Below, in pieces: positions 10,463 through 19,494 of a stretch of DNA of 64,000 nucleotides (position 1 is its first letter; every line of letters starts with the position of its first letter). A program made the translations under genes and the position numbers. The notes below the pieces were generated by a model that was given only the letters and a program-made list of their open reading frames with translations, ran no database searches and was not told where the DNA came from. The DNA comes from Alphaproteobacteria bacterium (GTDB taxonomy: Bacteria; Pseudomonadota; Alphaproteobacteria; UBA828): contig JAJDUK010000035.1 in NCBI GenBank assembly GCA_022826665.1, positions 1 to 64,000 on the forward strand, given 5' to 3'.

Positions 10463-10568
10463 TCGCTCACGGCAGCCGGCCTGCGGCCGGCGCCTCCGCG
10501 AGGGCGCCGCAGAGCGGCGGGCCGCGGTCGCGGCCTATCGCGAGCCCGTCAGAGACGGCCTCGCTCTA
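10463..10568. repeat. structured intergenic repeat, copy A (~106 nt)
   Basis: This segment fills the gap between the convergent ftsY and NUDIX genes and is about 84 % identical by hand alignment (about 16 mismatches and one single-base gap) to 34666-34772. It contains several inverted repeats: a 7-bp stem GCCGGCC/GGCCGGC with a TGC loop (10475-10491), a CCTC/GAGG stem around 10492-10507, GGCCGC/GCGGCC near 10520-10535, and a terminal hairpin GCGAG.CCGTC-AGA-GACGG.CTCGC (10540-10564). The last three bases, read on the minus strand, are the TAG stop of the NUDIX gene. It may be a REP/MITE-like element, a bidirectional terminator or both; no T-run follows the hairpins. Confidence 0.75.
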
Positions 10569-11132
10569 ACGGCGTGCGGGGATGCCAGGCCGGTAGTCGC
10601 CGACGTCGCCCACGGGATTGGTGAACGGCGCGAATTCGCCGTTCTCGGGCGCCTCGGCATGGTGGCGGAGCGCCCACGTCACCGACGGGAAGGCGAGGGA
10701 ATCCCACGGAATCTCGTTCGGCTCGAAGAGTTCGACCTCCAGGCTTTCGAATCCCGGCGCGATCTCGGGCCGCACGAGGTGCGCCCGGTAGAAGAGCTGC
10801 ACCAGAGAGATACGGGGGATGGTGTAGACCGCGAGCAGCGCGTCGATCGCGATCTCGGCACAGGCTTCCTCCTCGGCTTCACGCCGGGCTCCCTCTGCGG
10901 GCTCCTCGTGCAGTTCCAGGAAGCCCGCCGGCAGGGTCCAGAAACCGGCCTGCGGCTCGATGGACCGGCGACAGAGGAGGATGCGCCCTTCCCAGGTCGC
11001 GACCGAGCCGGCGACGATCTTCGGGTTCTCGTAGCGGATGAAGCCGCAGGCATCGCAGACCAAGCGCGGTCGGTCGTCGCCCTCGGGCACCCTGCGCACG
11101 ATCGGGCCGCCGCTGTTCGGATAGCGCCCCAT
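10566..11132 (-). CDS. NUDIX hydrolase with degenerate zinc-ribbon
   Basis: Probable nucleoside-diphosphate-X hydrolase; substrate unknown. The NUDIX box reads GFLELHEEPAEGARREAEEE, matching G-x5-E-x7-R-E-x-x-E-E, but the usual Gly two residues further on is Cys. The family normally begins with a zinc ribbon of two Cys pairs. Here only the second (LVCDACG) remains; at the place of the first the sequence reads RYPNSGGP with no cysteine. That alignment favours the ATG at 11132 (188 aa), although upstream in-frame ATGs at 11174, 11264 and 11321 exist and the ribosome-binding site at 11132 is weak. The C-terminus (about 70 residues) has WDSLAFPSVTWAL as in relatives. It converges on ftsY and ends in the repeat. 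Confidence 0.85.
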   Translation of the reverse strand: MGRYPNSGGPIVRRVPEGDDRPRLVCDACGFIRYENPKIVAGSVATWEGRILLCRRSIEPQAGFWTLPAGFLELHEEPAEGARREAEEEACAEIAIDALLAVYTIPRISLVQLFYRAHLVRPEIAPGFESLEVELFEPNEIPWDSLAFPSVTWALRHHAEAPENGEFAPFTNPVGDVGDYRPGIPARR

Positions 11133-11355
11133 GAGCCTGAGTATGAGGCGCCCGCTCGCTGCGAGTCCAGCCATCCGGTCGCCGATCGGCGAGCGAAAGC
11201 CTTGTCCGACTGCCCGCCCAACGACACGAGGTCGTGATTGGTGATACCGAATGGCGCGACTCATGTTATGCCCTACTGGTTTGGCACAACAATGCCGGGC
11301 GGCGGCACGCGCGAGGCACAAGGACCCTGCGCCAGCGTCAGGAGGAGATGGACCG

Positions 11356-13221
11356 GTGAGACTCAGCAGAAGACGCTTCGTTCAGGCCTCAGCCGTTGCC
11401 GTCGCGTCGTCGATGGCGCCGGTGTCGCACCTTGTCGGGAGCGGGGCGACTGAGGCGGCATCCGCTGCACACGGGCTTTCGCTCTTCGGAGACCTCAAAT
11501 ATGGCCCCGATTTTGCGCACTTCGAGTACGTGGACCCAAACGCGCCCAAGGGCGGCGTATTGCACCTCGCCACGGTCGATACCTACAGCACGCTCAATCC
11601 CTTCACACTGAAGGGCACGAGCGCGGCCGGCGCGGGCCTGCCCTTCGAGAGCCTGCTCGAAGGCTCGGCGGACGAAGCGGACGCGGCCTACGGGCTGGTC
11701 GCCGCAAGCGTCGCGCTCGCGCCCGACCGGCGCAGCGTCCGCTTCCTCCTGCGGCCTGAGGCGCGCTGGCACGACGGCACCCCGATCACGGCCCGCGATG
11801 TCGCGTTCTCCTTCGAGATCCTCACCACCGAGGGCCATCCCGCCTACGCCAACCAGCTTGCCGGCGTCGACCGGGTCGAGACCGCCGGCGATCACGAGGT
11901 CACGTTCCATCTCGCCGACCCCGACAACCGCAAGCTGCCGCTGATCGTGGGCGGGCTCTCCATCGTCTCCGAGGCCTATTACCGGGACCGCGCGTTCGGC
12001 GAGACGACGATGGAGCCGCCGCTCGGCAGCGGCGCCTATCGCATCTCCAAGGTCGATCCGGGCCGCTCCGTCACCTACGAGCGCGTCGCGGACTATTGGG
12101 GTGCCGGGCTCCCGCTCAATGTCGGCCGCTACAATTTCGACACCATCACCTACGACTACTACCGCGACCGCACGGTGCTGGTGGAGGCGCTGAAGGCGGG
12201 CGAGTTCGACGTCCACGAGGAGTTCACGTCCAAGGTCTGGGCGACGCAGTACGACATCCCCGCCGTCGAGGAGGGATGGCTCGTCAAGGACGTGCTGAAG
12301 GACAACACGCCGTCGGGCGTGCAGGCCTTCTTCTTCAACACGCGGCTCTCGAAGTTCCAGGACCGCCGCGTGCGCGAGGCGTTCGCCTACGCCTTCGACT
12401 TCGAGTGGCTCAACAAGAACCAGTTCTATAGCCTCTACGACCGCATGGCGAGCTACTTCGAGAACTCCGAGCTCGCGGCGCGCGGCCTGCCGTCCGCGGC
12501 CGAGGTCGCCCTGCTCGATCCCCACCGGGGCGCCGTGCCGGAGGAGGTCTTCACCAAGGCCTTCGTGCCGCCTGCGACCGACGGCTCCGGCAACAACCGG
12601 CGCAACTTGCGCGCCGCACGCGCCCTGCTCAAGGAGGCCGGTTGGGTTACGAAGGAGCGGAAGCTCGTCAACGCCGAAACCGGCGAGCCGATGACCGTCG
12701 AGTTCCTCTACTTCGAGCCTACCTTCGAGCGCATCTACGCGGCCTTCGCCCGCAGCCTCGAGCGCCTCGGCGTGGATGTGACTCTCCGCCTCGTCGACGG
12801 CGCGCAATACGAGGAGCGGCTCAAGACCCACGATTTCGAGATCACGACGATCCGCTTCGTGTTCAGCCTCTCGCCCGGCGCCGAGCTCAACTCCTACTTC
12901 GCGTCCAGCACCGTGGATCAGGTCGGCTCGTTCAACATCGCCGGCATCGATGACCCGGTGGTCGATGCGCTGATCACCGAGGTCGCCGCTGCGACCGACC
13001 GGCCAAGCTTGATCGCCGCGGCCCGCGCGCTCGACCGCGTTCTGCTCTGGGGCCACTATATGATCCCGCAGTGGTACAAGGGGGCACATCATCTTGTATA
13101 CTGGAACAAGTTCGACCGGCCCGCGCTCAAGCCCCGCTACGCGCGGGGCATCATCGACACCTGGTGGGTCGATCGGGAGAAGGACGACGCCTTGAGAGCC
13201 TACCGCGAAGGCACGGCGTGA
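11356..13221 (+). CDS. yejA: YejA-type extracellular solute-binding protein, Tat-exported
   Basis: Periplasmic binding protein (SBP family 5) of an oligopeptide/microcin C-type ABC importer. The GTG at 11356 follows AGGAGGAG (11340-11347) and gives 621 residues beginning with the twin-arginine motif SRRRFVQ and a hydrophobic stretch ending in Ala-rich sequence, so it is probably exported folded by Tat. The mature part has LSLFGDLKYGPDFAHFEYV, HLATVDTYSTLNPF, RPEARWHDGTPITARDVAFS and the late TWWVDREK, all typical of YejA relatives. The open frame continues upstream to 11251, but without a ribosome-binding site. yejB follows after 137 bases in which I see no gene. Confidence 0.93.
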   Translation: MRLSRRRFVQASAVAVASSMAPVSHLVGSGATEAASAAHGLSLFGDLKYGPDFAHFEYVDPNAPKGGVLHLATVDTYSTLNPFTLKGTSAAGAGLPFESLLEGSADEADAAYGLVAASVALAPDRRSVRFLLRPEARWHDGTPITARDVAFSFEILTTEGHPAYANQLAGVDRVETAGDHEVTFHLADPDNRKLPLIVGGLSIVSEAYYRDRAFGETTMEPPLGSGAYRISKVDPGRSVTYERVADYWGAGLPLNVGRYNFDTITYDYYRDRTVLVEALKAGEFDVHEEFTSKVWATQYDIPAVEEGWLVKDVLKDNTPSGVQAFFFNTRLSKFQDRRVREAFAYAFDFEWLNKNQFYSLYDRMASYFENSELAARGLPSAAEVALLDPHRGAVPEEVFTKAFVPPATDGSGNNRRNLRAARALLKEAGWVTKERKLVNAETGEPMTVEFLYFEPTFERIYAAFARSLERLGVDVTLRLVDGAQYEERLKTHDFEITTIRFVFSLSPGAELNSYFASSTVDQVGSFNIAGIDDPVVDALITEVAAATDRPSLIAAARALDRVLLWGHYMIPQWYKGAHHLVYWNKFDRPALKPRYARGIIDTWWVDREKDDALRAYREGTA

Positions 13222-13358
13222 GGGCCGGAGAGGGCCATCGGCGGCGACGCCGGTCCTGCAGCCCGGCCGTCGTGCCACCCGGCTGGCCGATACCGAGAGA
13301 GGGCGGGTGCTGAAGAAGCAAGAGCACGCCGCTTAGCACCGCCCGCACCGCGACAGCC

Positions 13359-14468
13359 ATGTTCGCCTACATCGTCCGCCGACTGCTGCTGATCATCCCG
13401 ACGCTGTTCGCGATCATGGTGATCAACTTCGCGATCATCCAGATCGCGCCGGGCGGGCCGGTGGAGCAGGCGATTGCCGAGCTTACCGGGTCTGCGGTGG
13501 GAGCCACGGCGCGCATCTCCGGCGCAGGCCCCGGTGAGGTGGGAACCGAGAGCCAGTTCGACATCTCGCAACGCGCCGACACCAGCAAGTACCGCGGCGC
13601 GCGCGGCCTCGACCCCGAACTGATCGAGCGGCTGGAGAAGGAGTACGGCTTCGACAAACCGCCGTTCGAGCGCTTCCTCCACATGATGGGCCAGTACGTG
13701 CGGTTCGACTTCGGGACCAGCTTCTTCCGGGACGACCGCGTGGTCGATCTGGTCCTCGACAAGCTGCCGGTCTCGATCTCCCTCGGGCTCTGGACCACGC
13801 TGCTGGCCTATCTGATCTCGATCCCGCTTGGCATCGCCAAGGCTGTGCGCGACGGCCAGCGCTTCGACGTCTGGACCAGCGGGGTCATCATCGTCGGCTA
13901 CGCGATTCCGAACTTCATCTTCGCGATCCTGCTGATCGTGCTCTTCGCCGGCGGCAGCTACGTAGATTGGTTCCCGCTGCGTGGACTTGTCTCCAACGAC
14001 TTTGGCGAGCTCTCGCTGCTCGGCCAGATCGAGGACTATTTCTGGCACCTGGCGCTGCCGGTCCTGGCGATGGCGGTGAGCGGCTTCGCCACCACCACGA
14101 TGCTGACCAAGAACTCCTTCCTGGATCAGATCAGCCAGCACTACGTCATCACCGCGCGCGCCAAGGGCCTGACCGAGCGCCGCGTGCTCTACGGTCACGT
14201 CTTCCGCAACGCGATGCTGATCATCATCGCCGGCCTGCCGGGCGCCTTCATCGGCATCCTGTTCACCGGCGTGCTGCTGATCGAGGTCATCTTCTCGCTC
14301 GACGGGCTCGGGCTCCTGGGTTTCGAATCCCTGCTCAAGCGGGACTACCCGATCATCTTCGGCACCCTCTTCTTCTTCACGCTGCTCGGGCTCGTCGTGA
14401 ACCTGATCGGCGATCTCATGTACGTGATCATCGACCCCCGCATCGACTTCGAGACGCGGGAGGTGTGA
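13359..14468 (+). CDS. yejB: oligopeptide ABC transporter permease YejB
   Basis: Inner-membrane permease of the YejABEF importer. The 369-residue protein starts with the first membrane helix ([20 protein letters not shown]), followed by a longer periplasmic loop than in DppB/OppB (to about residue 130), which is the mark of YejB. Further membrane segments follow near 140-165, 180-205, 230-250, 280-305 and 325-350. The EAA-type coupling loop reads [21 protein letters not shown]. The stop is 3 bases before the yejE start. Confidence 0.95.
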   Translation: MFAYIVRRLLLIIPTLFAIMVINFAIIQIAPGGPVEQAIAELTGSAVGATARISGAGPGEVGTESQFDISQRADTSKYRGARGLDPELIERLEKEYGFDKPPFERFLHMMGQYVRFDFGTSFFRDDRVVDLVLDKLPVSISLGLWTTLLAYLISIPLGIAKAVRDGQRFDVWTSGVIIVGYAIPNFIFAILLIVLFAGGSYVDWFPLRGLVSNDFGELSLLGQIEDYFWHLALPVLAMAVSGFATTTMLTKNSFLDQISQHYVITARAKGLTERRVLYGHVFRNAMLIIIAGLPGAFIGILFTGVLLIEVIFSLDGLGLLGFESLLKRDYPIIFGTLFFFTLLGLVVNLIGDLMYVIIDPRIDFETREV

Positions 14469-14471
14469 GCG

Positions 14472-15500
14472 GTGTCGCTCTCCCCCATCACGCGGCGGCG
14501 CTTCTACAACTTCCGCGCCAACCGCCGCGGCTACATCTCGTTCTGGATCTTTCTGGCGCTGCTGCTGTTCACGCTGTTCGCGGAGTTCATCGCTAACGAC
14601 AAGCCCATCGTCTTGAGCTACGACGGCGATCTCCACTTCCCGATCTTCTTCGAATACGCCGAGACCGAGTTCGGCGGCGATTTCGAGACCGAGGCGGACT
14701 ACCGCGACCCCTTCGTCGCCGAGCTGATCGAAGAGAAGGGGTGGATGGTCTGGCCGCTCATCCCCTACAGCTACCGGACCATCAACTACGACCTGCCGGT
14801 GCCGGCGCCGGCTCCGCCATCCGCCGACAACTGGCTCGGCACCGACGACCAAGGGCGGGACGTGCTCGCCCGCGTGATCTACGGCTTTCGATTGTCGGTG
14901 CTGTTCGGCCTGATTCTCACCGCCGCCGCCTCGGTCATCGGCATCGCCGCGGCCGCGGTGCAGGGCTTCTTCGGCGGCTGGATCGACCTCACCTTCCAGC
15001 GCTTTATCGAGGTCTGGTCGGGGCTGCCGCAGCTCTTCATCCTGATCATCCTGTCCAGCATCATCGAGCCCAACTTCTGGGTCCTTCTGGTGATCCTGCT
15101 GCTGTTCAGCTGGATGGCGCTGGTGGGCGTGGTGCGGGCCGAGTTCCTGCGGGTGCGCAACTTCGACTATATCCGCGCGGCCCGTGCGCTCGGCGTTGGC
15201 AACATCGCGATCATCTTCCGCCACGGTCTGCCCAACGCGATGGTCTCGGCCGTCACCTTCCTGCCGTTCATCCTTGTGGGTTCGATCACGTCGCTGACTT
15301 CGCTCGATTTCCTGGGCTTCGGCCTGCCGCCAGGCGAGCCGTCGCTGGGCGAGCTGCTGCGCCAGGGCAAGGCGAACCTACAGGCGCCCTGGCTCGGCAT
15401 CGTGAGCTTCGTGGTGCTCGCGCTCATGCTGAGCCTGCTGATCTTCATCGGCGAGGCTGTGCGCGACGCCTTCGACCCGCGCAAGTTGGTGGGCCGGTGA
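14472..15500 (+). CDS. yejE: oligopeptide ABC transporter permease YejE
   Basis: Second permease of the importer; the GTG at 14472 gives 342 residues. An N-terminal membrane helix (ISFWIFLALLLFTLFAEFI) is followed by a large periplasmic segment with the FFEYAETEFGGDF region characteristic of YejE, then NWLGTDDQGRDVLARVIYG, the standard entry into the DppC/OppC-type permease domain, four to five helices, and the coupling loop YIRAARALGVGN. It partners YejB as a heterodimer. The yejF start lies 24 bases downstream, or overlaps if an upstream GTG at 15497 is used. Confidence 0.95.
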   Translation: MSLSPITRRRFYNFRANRRGYISFWIFLALLLFTLFAEFIANDKPIVLSYDGDLHFPIFFEYAETEFGGDFETEADYRDPFVAELIEEKGWMVWPLIPYSYRTINYDLPVPAPAPPSADNWLGTDDQGRDVLARVIYGFRLSVLFGLILTAAASVIGIAAAAVQGFFGGWIDLTFQRFIEVWSGLPQLFILIILSSIIEPNFWVLLVILLLFSWMALVGVVRAEFLRVRNFDYIRAARALGVGNIAIIFRHGLPNAMVSAVTFLPFILVGSITSLTSLDFLGFGLPPGEPSLGELLRQGKANLQAPWLGIVSFVVLALMLSLLIFIGEAVRDAFDPRKLVGR

Positions 15501-15523
15501 GCGGGGCCGATGATGAGCGAGCG

Positions 15524-17146
15524 ATGAGCACGCTGGTCCGCATCCGCGATCTCTCGGTGGATTTCACGAGCGCCGGCGAGACCGTGCGCGCCGTCTCGGG
15601 CGTCTCTTTCGACATCGAGCGGGGCGAAACCATGGCGCTGGTGGGCGAGAGCGGCTCGGGCAAGTCGGTGACCGCGCTCTCGATCCTCCAGCTCCTGCCC
15701 TACCCGGTCGCCTCGCACCCCAGCGGCACCATCGATGTCGACGGGACTGAGGTGGTCGGCGCGTCTCCGCGCAGGCTCCGCCAGATCCGTGGCAACCGGG
15801 TCTCGATGATCTTCCAGGAGCCGATGACCTCGCTCAATCCGCTGCACACCATCGGCCGCCAGGTGGCCGAGGTACTGACGCTGCACCGGGGCTTGCCCAA
15901 GCGCCGCGCACTCATCCGCGCGCAGGAGCTGCTGGAGATGGTCGCGCTGGGCGAAACCGCCAAGCGCCTCAAGGCGTTCCCCCACGAGCTTTCCGGCGGG
16001 CAGCGCCAGCGCGTGATGATCGCCATGGCGCTCGCCTGCGAGCCCGACCTGCTGATCGCGGACGAGCCCACCACCGCCCTCGATGTCACCGTGCAGGCGC
16101 AGATCCTGAAGCTGCTCGGCGAGCTACAGCAACGCCTCGGCATGGCGATGCTGCTGATCACCCACGACCTCTCTATCGTGCGGCACATCTCGGACCGGGT
16201 CTGCGTGATGCGGGACGGTGCCATCGTGGAGGAGGGGCCGACGGAACGCGTCTTCGAGACGCCCGCCCACGACTACACGCGGGCGCTGATCGCGGCCGAG
16301 CCCAAGGGCGAGCCGCTCGCGGTGGATGGCACGGCAGAGGAGGTCGTCACCTGCGACGACCTCAAGATCCACTTTCCGATCAAGGCAGGCATCATCCGAC
16401 ACACGGTGGGCCACGTAAAGGCGGTGGACGGCGTCACGCTTTCGATCCGCGAGGGGCAGACCGTCGGCATCGTGGGCGAGAGCGGCTCCGGCAAGACCAC
16501 GCTGGCGCTGGCGTTGCTGCGGCTGATTTCGAGCGACGGCCCCATCACCTTCGAGGACCGCTCGATCCAGGGGCTCACCTTCAAGCGCATGCGCCCGCTG
16601 CGGCGGCGGATGCAGATCGTCTTTCAGGACCCCTTCGGTTCGCTGAGCCCCCGCATGACCGTGCGCCAGATCATCGAGGAGGGGCTGAAGCTGCACCGGC
16701 TTGCGAACGGTGACGGCGAGAGCGATCCCGTCGCCGCGGTGCTGGAGGAGGTGGGGCTCGAGCCCGCGATGCAGGACCGCTACCCGCACGAGTTCTCAGG
16801 CGGCCAGCGCCAGCGCATCGCGATCGCCCGCGCGCTCGTGCTGAAGCCCCGCCTGGTGGTGCTCGACGAGCCCACGTCCGCGCTCGACATGTCGGTGCAG
16901 GCCCAGATCATCGACCTGCTGCGCGCGCTCCAGGCCCGGCACCGCCTCGCCTATCTCTTCATCAGCCACGATCTCAAGGTCGTCCGCGCGCTCTGCCACG
17001 AGGTGATCGTGCTGCGCGACGGCCTCGTGGTGGAGACAGGGCCCACCGAGGCGATCTTCGAGCGGCCTGAGACCGAATACACCCAGGCGCTGCTCGCCGC
17101 CGCCCTCGACCTCAAGGCGACCGAAACCGGCGCCGTCAGGATGTAG
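15524..17146 (+). CDS. yejF: oligopeptide ABC transporter ATP-binding protein YejF (two fused ATPase domains)
   Basis: ATPase of the importer, with DppD- and DppF-like halves fused in one 540-residue chain. First half: Walker A GESGSGKSVTALS, signature LSGGQRQRVMIAMAL, Walker B LLIADEPTTALD. Second half: Walker A GESGSGKTTLALALL, FQDPFGSLSPRMTV, signature FSGGQRQRIAIARAL, Walker B VVLDEPTSALD, and the switch His in FISHDLKVV. I chose the ATG at 15524 (MSTLVRIRDLSVDF); an in-frame GTG at 15497 overlapping the yejE stop would add nine residues. Together yejABEF encode a complete peptide uptake system. Confidence 0.95.
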   Translation: MSTLVRIRDLSVDFTSAGETVRAVSGVSFDIERGETMALVGESGSGKSVTALSILQLLPYPVASHPSGTIDVDGTEVVGASPRRLRQIRGNRVSMIFQEPMTSLNPLHTIGRQVAEVLTLHRGLPKRRALIRAQELLEMVALGETAKRLKAFPHELSGGQRQRVMIAMALACEPDLLIADEPTTALDVTVQAQILKLLGELQQRLGMAMLLITHDLSIVRHISDRVCVMRDGAIVEEGPTERVFETPAHDYTRALIAAEPKGEPLAVDGTAEEVVTCDDLKIHFPIKAGIIRHTVGHVKAVDGVTLSIREGQTVGIVGESGSGKTTLALALLRLISSDGPITFEDRSIQGLTFKRMRPLRRRMQIVFQDPFGSLSPRMTVRQIIEEGLKLHRLANGDGESDPVAAVLEEVGLEPAMQDRYPHEFSGGQRQRIAIARALVLKPRLVVLDEPTSALDMSVQAQIIDLLRALQARHRLAYLFISHDLKVVRALCHEVIVLRDGLVVETGPTEAIFERPETEYTQALLAAALDLKATETGAVRM

Positions 17147-17169
17147 GCGCTCCGATCAGAAAGCCTGTA

Positions 17170-17409
17170 TCAGGATTGATCGTCGAAGACGGACATTCGC
17201 TTGATCGAAGATGCGCGACGCTCGGCCCGAGCCTCCCGCGCCCAAGCCTCGACGTCGATGCCGCGCGCCTTCACCGAAGCCTGCAGCTTGTCGAGGGCTT
17301 CCAGCTTCTTTTGCGCGCGTGGGCTTACGCTGCGTTCTACCACGCGCATCGTCTTGGATTCCCGCGAAGAGATTGGCTCATCATTCATGAAATTGTGATA
17401 TATCGCCAT
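17170..17409 (-). CDS. small uncharacterised protein (79 aa or 72 aa)
   Basis: Not recognised. The frame from 17409 encodes 79 residues; starting at the second ATG (17388) gives 72 (MNDEPISSRES...). The product is very polar and basic with a predicted helix, SPRAQKKLEALDKLQASVKA, followed by an Arg/Glu-rich tail, and has no membrane or signal segment, so it could be a small nucleic-acid- or protein-binding factor such as a lone antitoxin. The upstream stretch is more AT-rich than the neighbours, with TTGACG (17418-17423) and TATATC (17397-17402) 15 bases apart, which would place transcription start next to the 17388 ATG. It lies 35 bases downstream of dapE on the same strand. Confidence 0.5.
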   Translation of the reverse strand: MAIYHNFMNDEPISSRESKTMRVVERSVSPRAQKKLEALDKLQASVKARGIDVEAWAREARAERRASSIKRMSVFDDQS

Positions 17410-17444
17410 GCCTTGTTCGTCAAGTTAGCAAGCCGACAGCGACC

Positions 17445-18629
17445 TCACGTCTCCGCGAAATAGCGTTCCAAGACGCCGAGGTAGATGTCTGCCAGGCGCT
17501 CAATCGCCTCCACAGGCACGCACTCGTCGATCCGGTGCATGGTCCGGCCGATCAGGCCGAACTCGGCAACCGGGCAGTAGTCCTTGATGAAGCGCGCGTC
17601 CGAGGTGCCGCCGGTGGTGCTGAGCGCGGGCGTCATGCCGGCGACGGCGACTACGGAGTCGGCGATGATCGTGCTGAGAGGGCCCGGCGGGGTGACGAAG
17701 GCCTCGCCGGAGACCTCGGTCGCGAGCTCGTAGGGCTCGCCGGTCGCATCGAGGCTCGCGCGAATGGTGCGCTCGAGGCTCGCCCCGGTGTGACGGTCGT
17801 TGAAGCGGACGTTGAAGCGCGCCGCCGCCGCGCCGGGTATGACGTTCGTGGCCTCGTTGCCGACATCGATGGAGGTGAGCTCCAGCCGGCTCGGCTGGAA
17901 GTGATCGGTGCCCTGGTCCAGTTCCAGCGCGAGCAAGGCATCGAGCAGAGTCACCAGGCGGGGGAGAGGGTTGTCCGCCAGCGCCGGATAGGCGACATGT
18001 CCCTGACGCCCGGTGACCCGGAGCCTGCCGTTGAGGCTGCCGCGTCGGCCGATCTTCACCATCTCGCCGACCTCGTCGGGGTTGGTGGGCTCACCCACCA
18101 GGCAGACATCGAGGGTCTCGTCTTGCGCGCCGAGCCAGTCCAGCACCTTGCGCGTGCCGTTGATTGCCGGGCCTTCCTCGTCGCCTGTAATCAGTAGGCT
18201 GATGGAGCCGCCGCCTGCGGGGCGCTCGCCGAAGCGCGCCACGGCGGCGACGAAGGCGGCGATGGCGCCCTTCATGTCGCTCGCGCCGCGCCCGTAGAGG
18301 ACGCCGTCCTCCACGTGTGCCGCGAAGGGCTCGCGGGTCCAGCCCGCACGGTCACCCGTCGGCACCACGTCGGTGTGGCCCGCGAAACAGAAGTTGGGCG
18401 CATCTTCGCCCCGCCTCGCGTAGAGGTTGTCAACCGGCGCGGTGCCCGGCTCCTCAAAGAGCAGGCGATGGCAAGTAAAGCCGAGCGTCTGGAGCGCACT
18501 CTGGAGCACGTCGAGCGCGCCGCCGTCCGCCGGTGTGACGCTCTCGCAGCGGATCAGCGCGCGGGCGAGCGCGAGCGGATGCGCGAGCGCTTCAGCGCCC
18601 GCCAGGTCCTCAGTGTTTGCCTCGCTCAA
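17445..18629 (-). CDS. dapE: succinyl-diaminopimelate desuccinylase
   Basis: Zinc hydrolase that removes succinate from N-succinyl-LL-diaminopimelate in lysine/DAP synthesis. The 394-residue M20 protein shows [12 protein letters not shown] (first metal His), [14 protein letters not shown] (bridging Asp), [13 protein letters not shown] (catalytic Glu and Glu ligand), VGEPTN and the late [15 protein letters not shown] (His ligand). [14 protein letters not shown] is the DapE substrate loop. The start is a TTG at 18629 overlapping the dapD TGA by three bases, with no ATG or GTG near, so translation is probably coupled to dapD. Confidence 0.94.
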   Translation of the reverse strand: MSEANTEDLAGAEALAHPLALARALIRCESVTPADGGALDVLQSALQTLGFTCHRLLFEEPGTAPVDNLYARRGEDAPNFCFAGHTDVVPTGDRAGWTREPFAAHVEDGVLYGRGASDMKGAIAAFVAAVARFGERPAGGGSISLLITGDEEGPAINGTRKVLDWLGAQDETLDVCLVGEPTNPDEVGEMVKIGRRGSLNGRLRVTGRQGHVAYPALADNPLPRLVTLLDALLALELDQGTDHFQPSRLELTSIDVGNEATNVIPGAAAARFNVRFNDRHTGASLERTIRASLDATGEPYELATEVSGEAFVTPPGPLSTIIADSVVAVAGMTPALSTTGGTSDARFIKDYCPVAEFGLIGRTMHRIDECVPVEAIERLADIYLGVLERYFAET

Positions 18630-19471
18630 TTGCGGAGCAGCTTGTTAATCGAGGTCTTGGCCCGCGTGCCCGCGTCCACCCGCTTGACCATCACCGCACA
18701 GTAGAGGCTGGGGCCGGGCGAACCGTCCGGCAGCGGCCTGCCCGGAATCGAGCCCGGCACGACGACGGAATAAGACGGAATGCGCCCACGATGAACCTCG
18801 CCGGTCTCGCGGTCGATCACCCGCGTCGAGGCGCCGACATAAACGCCCATCGCCAGCACTGCGCCCTGCTCGACGATGACGCCTTCGGCCACCTCGCTGC
18901 GTGCGCCGACGAAGCAATCGTCCTCGATGATCACCGGGTTCGCCTGCAGCGGCTCCAGCACGCCGCCGATCCCGGCGCCGCCGGAGATGTGGCAGTTCTT
19001 CCCGATCTGCGCGCAACTCCCCACCGTGGCCCAGGTGTCGATCATGGTGCCGCTGTCCACGTAGGCGCCGATGTTTACGAAGGAGGGCATCAGCACCACG
19101 CCGGGCGCGACGTAGGCCGAGCGCCGCACGATGGCGCTGGGCACGGCGCGGAAGCCAGCCTCCTGAAAGCGCGCCTCGTCCCAGCCCGCAAACTTGGACG
19201 GCACCTTGTCGTACCAGGACGTATCGGCCCCCGGCCCTCCCGGAATTGTCGCCATGTCGTTGAGCCGGAAGGAGAGCAGCACCGCCTTCTTGAGCCACTG
19301 GTTGACGATCCACTCGCCGTCCCGCTTCTCCGCGACGCGCGCCTCGCCGGAATCGAGCAGGGCGAGAGCAGTCTCTACCGCCTCTGCTGCGGCACCGCCG
19401 CTCGCGGGCGAGAGCGAGTCACGCTCCTCCCAGGCAGCTTCCACCGCGCGCTCCAGGTCTACTAAGTTCAC
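18626..19471 (-). CDS. dapD: tetrahydrodipicolinate N-succinyltransferase
   Basis: Succinyl-CoA-dependent acylation of tetrahydrodipicolinate, the step that commits lysine synthesis to the succinylase branch. The GTG at 19471, behind GAGGGAGAGG, gives 281 residues, the family's usual length; the frame runs further up but without support. After a helical N-terminal domain ending in FNDM-like [12 protein letters not shown], a left-handed beta-helix of hexapeptide repeats is visible ([59 protein letters not shown]), closed by [14 protein letters not shown]. Overlaps dapE and follows the HAD gene by 23 bases. Confidence 0.96.
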   Translation of the reverse strand: MNLVDLERAVEAAWEERDSLSPASGGAAAEAVETALALLDSGEARVAEKRDGEWIVNQWLKKAVLLSFRLNDMATIPGGPGADTSWYDKVPSKFAGWDEARFQEAGFRAVPSAIVRRSAYVAPGVVLMPSFVNIGAYVDSGTMIDTWATVGSCAQIGKNCHISGGAGIGGVLEPLQANPVIIEDDCFVGARSEVAEGVIVEQGAVLAMGVYVGASTRVIDRETGEVHRGRIPSYSVVVPGSIPGRPLPDGSPGPSLYCAVMVKRVDAGTRAKTSINKLLRN

Positions 19472-19494
19472 GGGCCTCTCCCTCGTTCCTCGCT

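Noticed and set aside
10749-10764. TTCGAATCC-like stretches (also at 1402 and 14325) that resemble the T-arm of tRNA
   Set aside because: They fall inside certain genes and no acceptor or anticodon stems are found around them.
11261-11273. The 13-mer TCATGTTATGCCC occurs here and at 40352-40364, each time in a divergent gap
   Set aside because: Shared 13-mers are expected by chance many times among positions in 64 kb, no consistent -35 box lies at either site on either strand, and the downstream genes are unrelated.
13222-13358. Gap between yejA and yejB checked for a small gene or RNA
   Set aside because: No start codon with a ribosome-binding site, no strong hairpin and no repeat was seen.
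13200-15224. Long open frame (674 codons) antisense to yejB/yejE
   Set aside because: Composition is very rich in Asp, Glu, Arg and His, as in other antisense shadows, and the sense strand encodes clear permeases.
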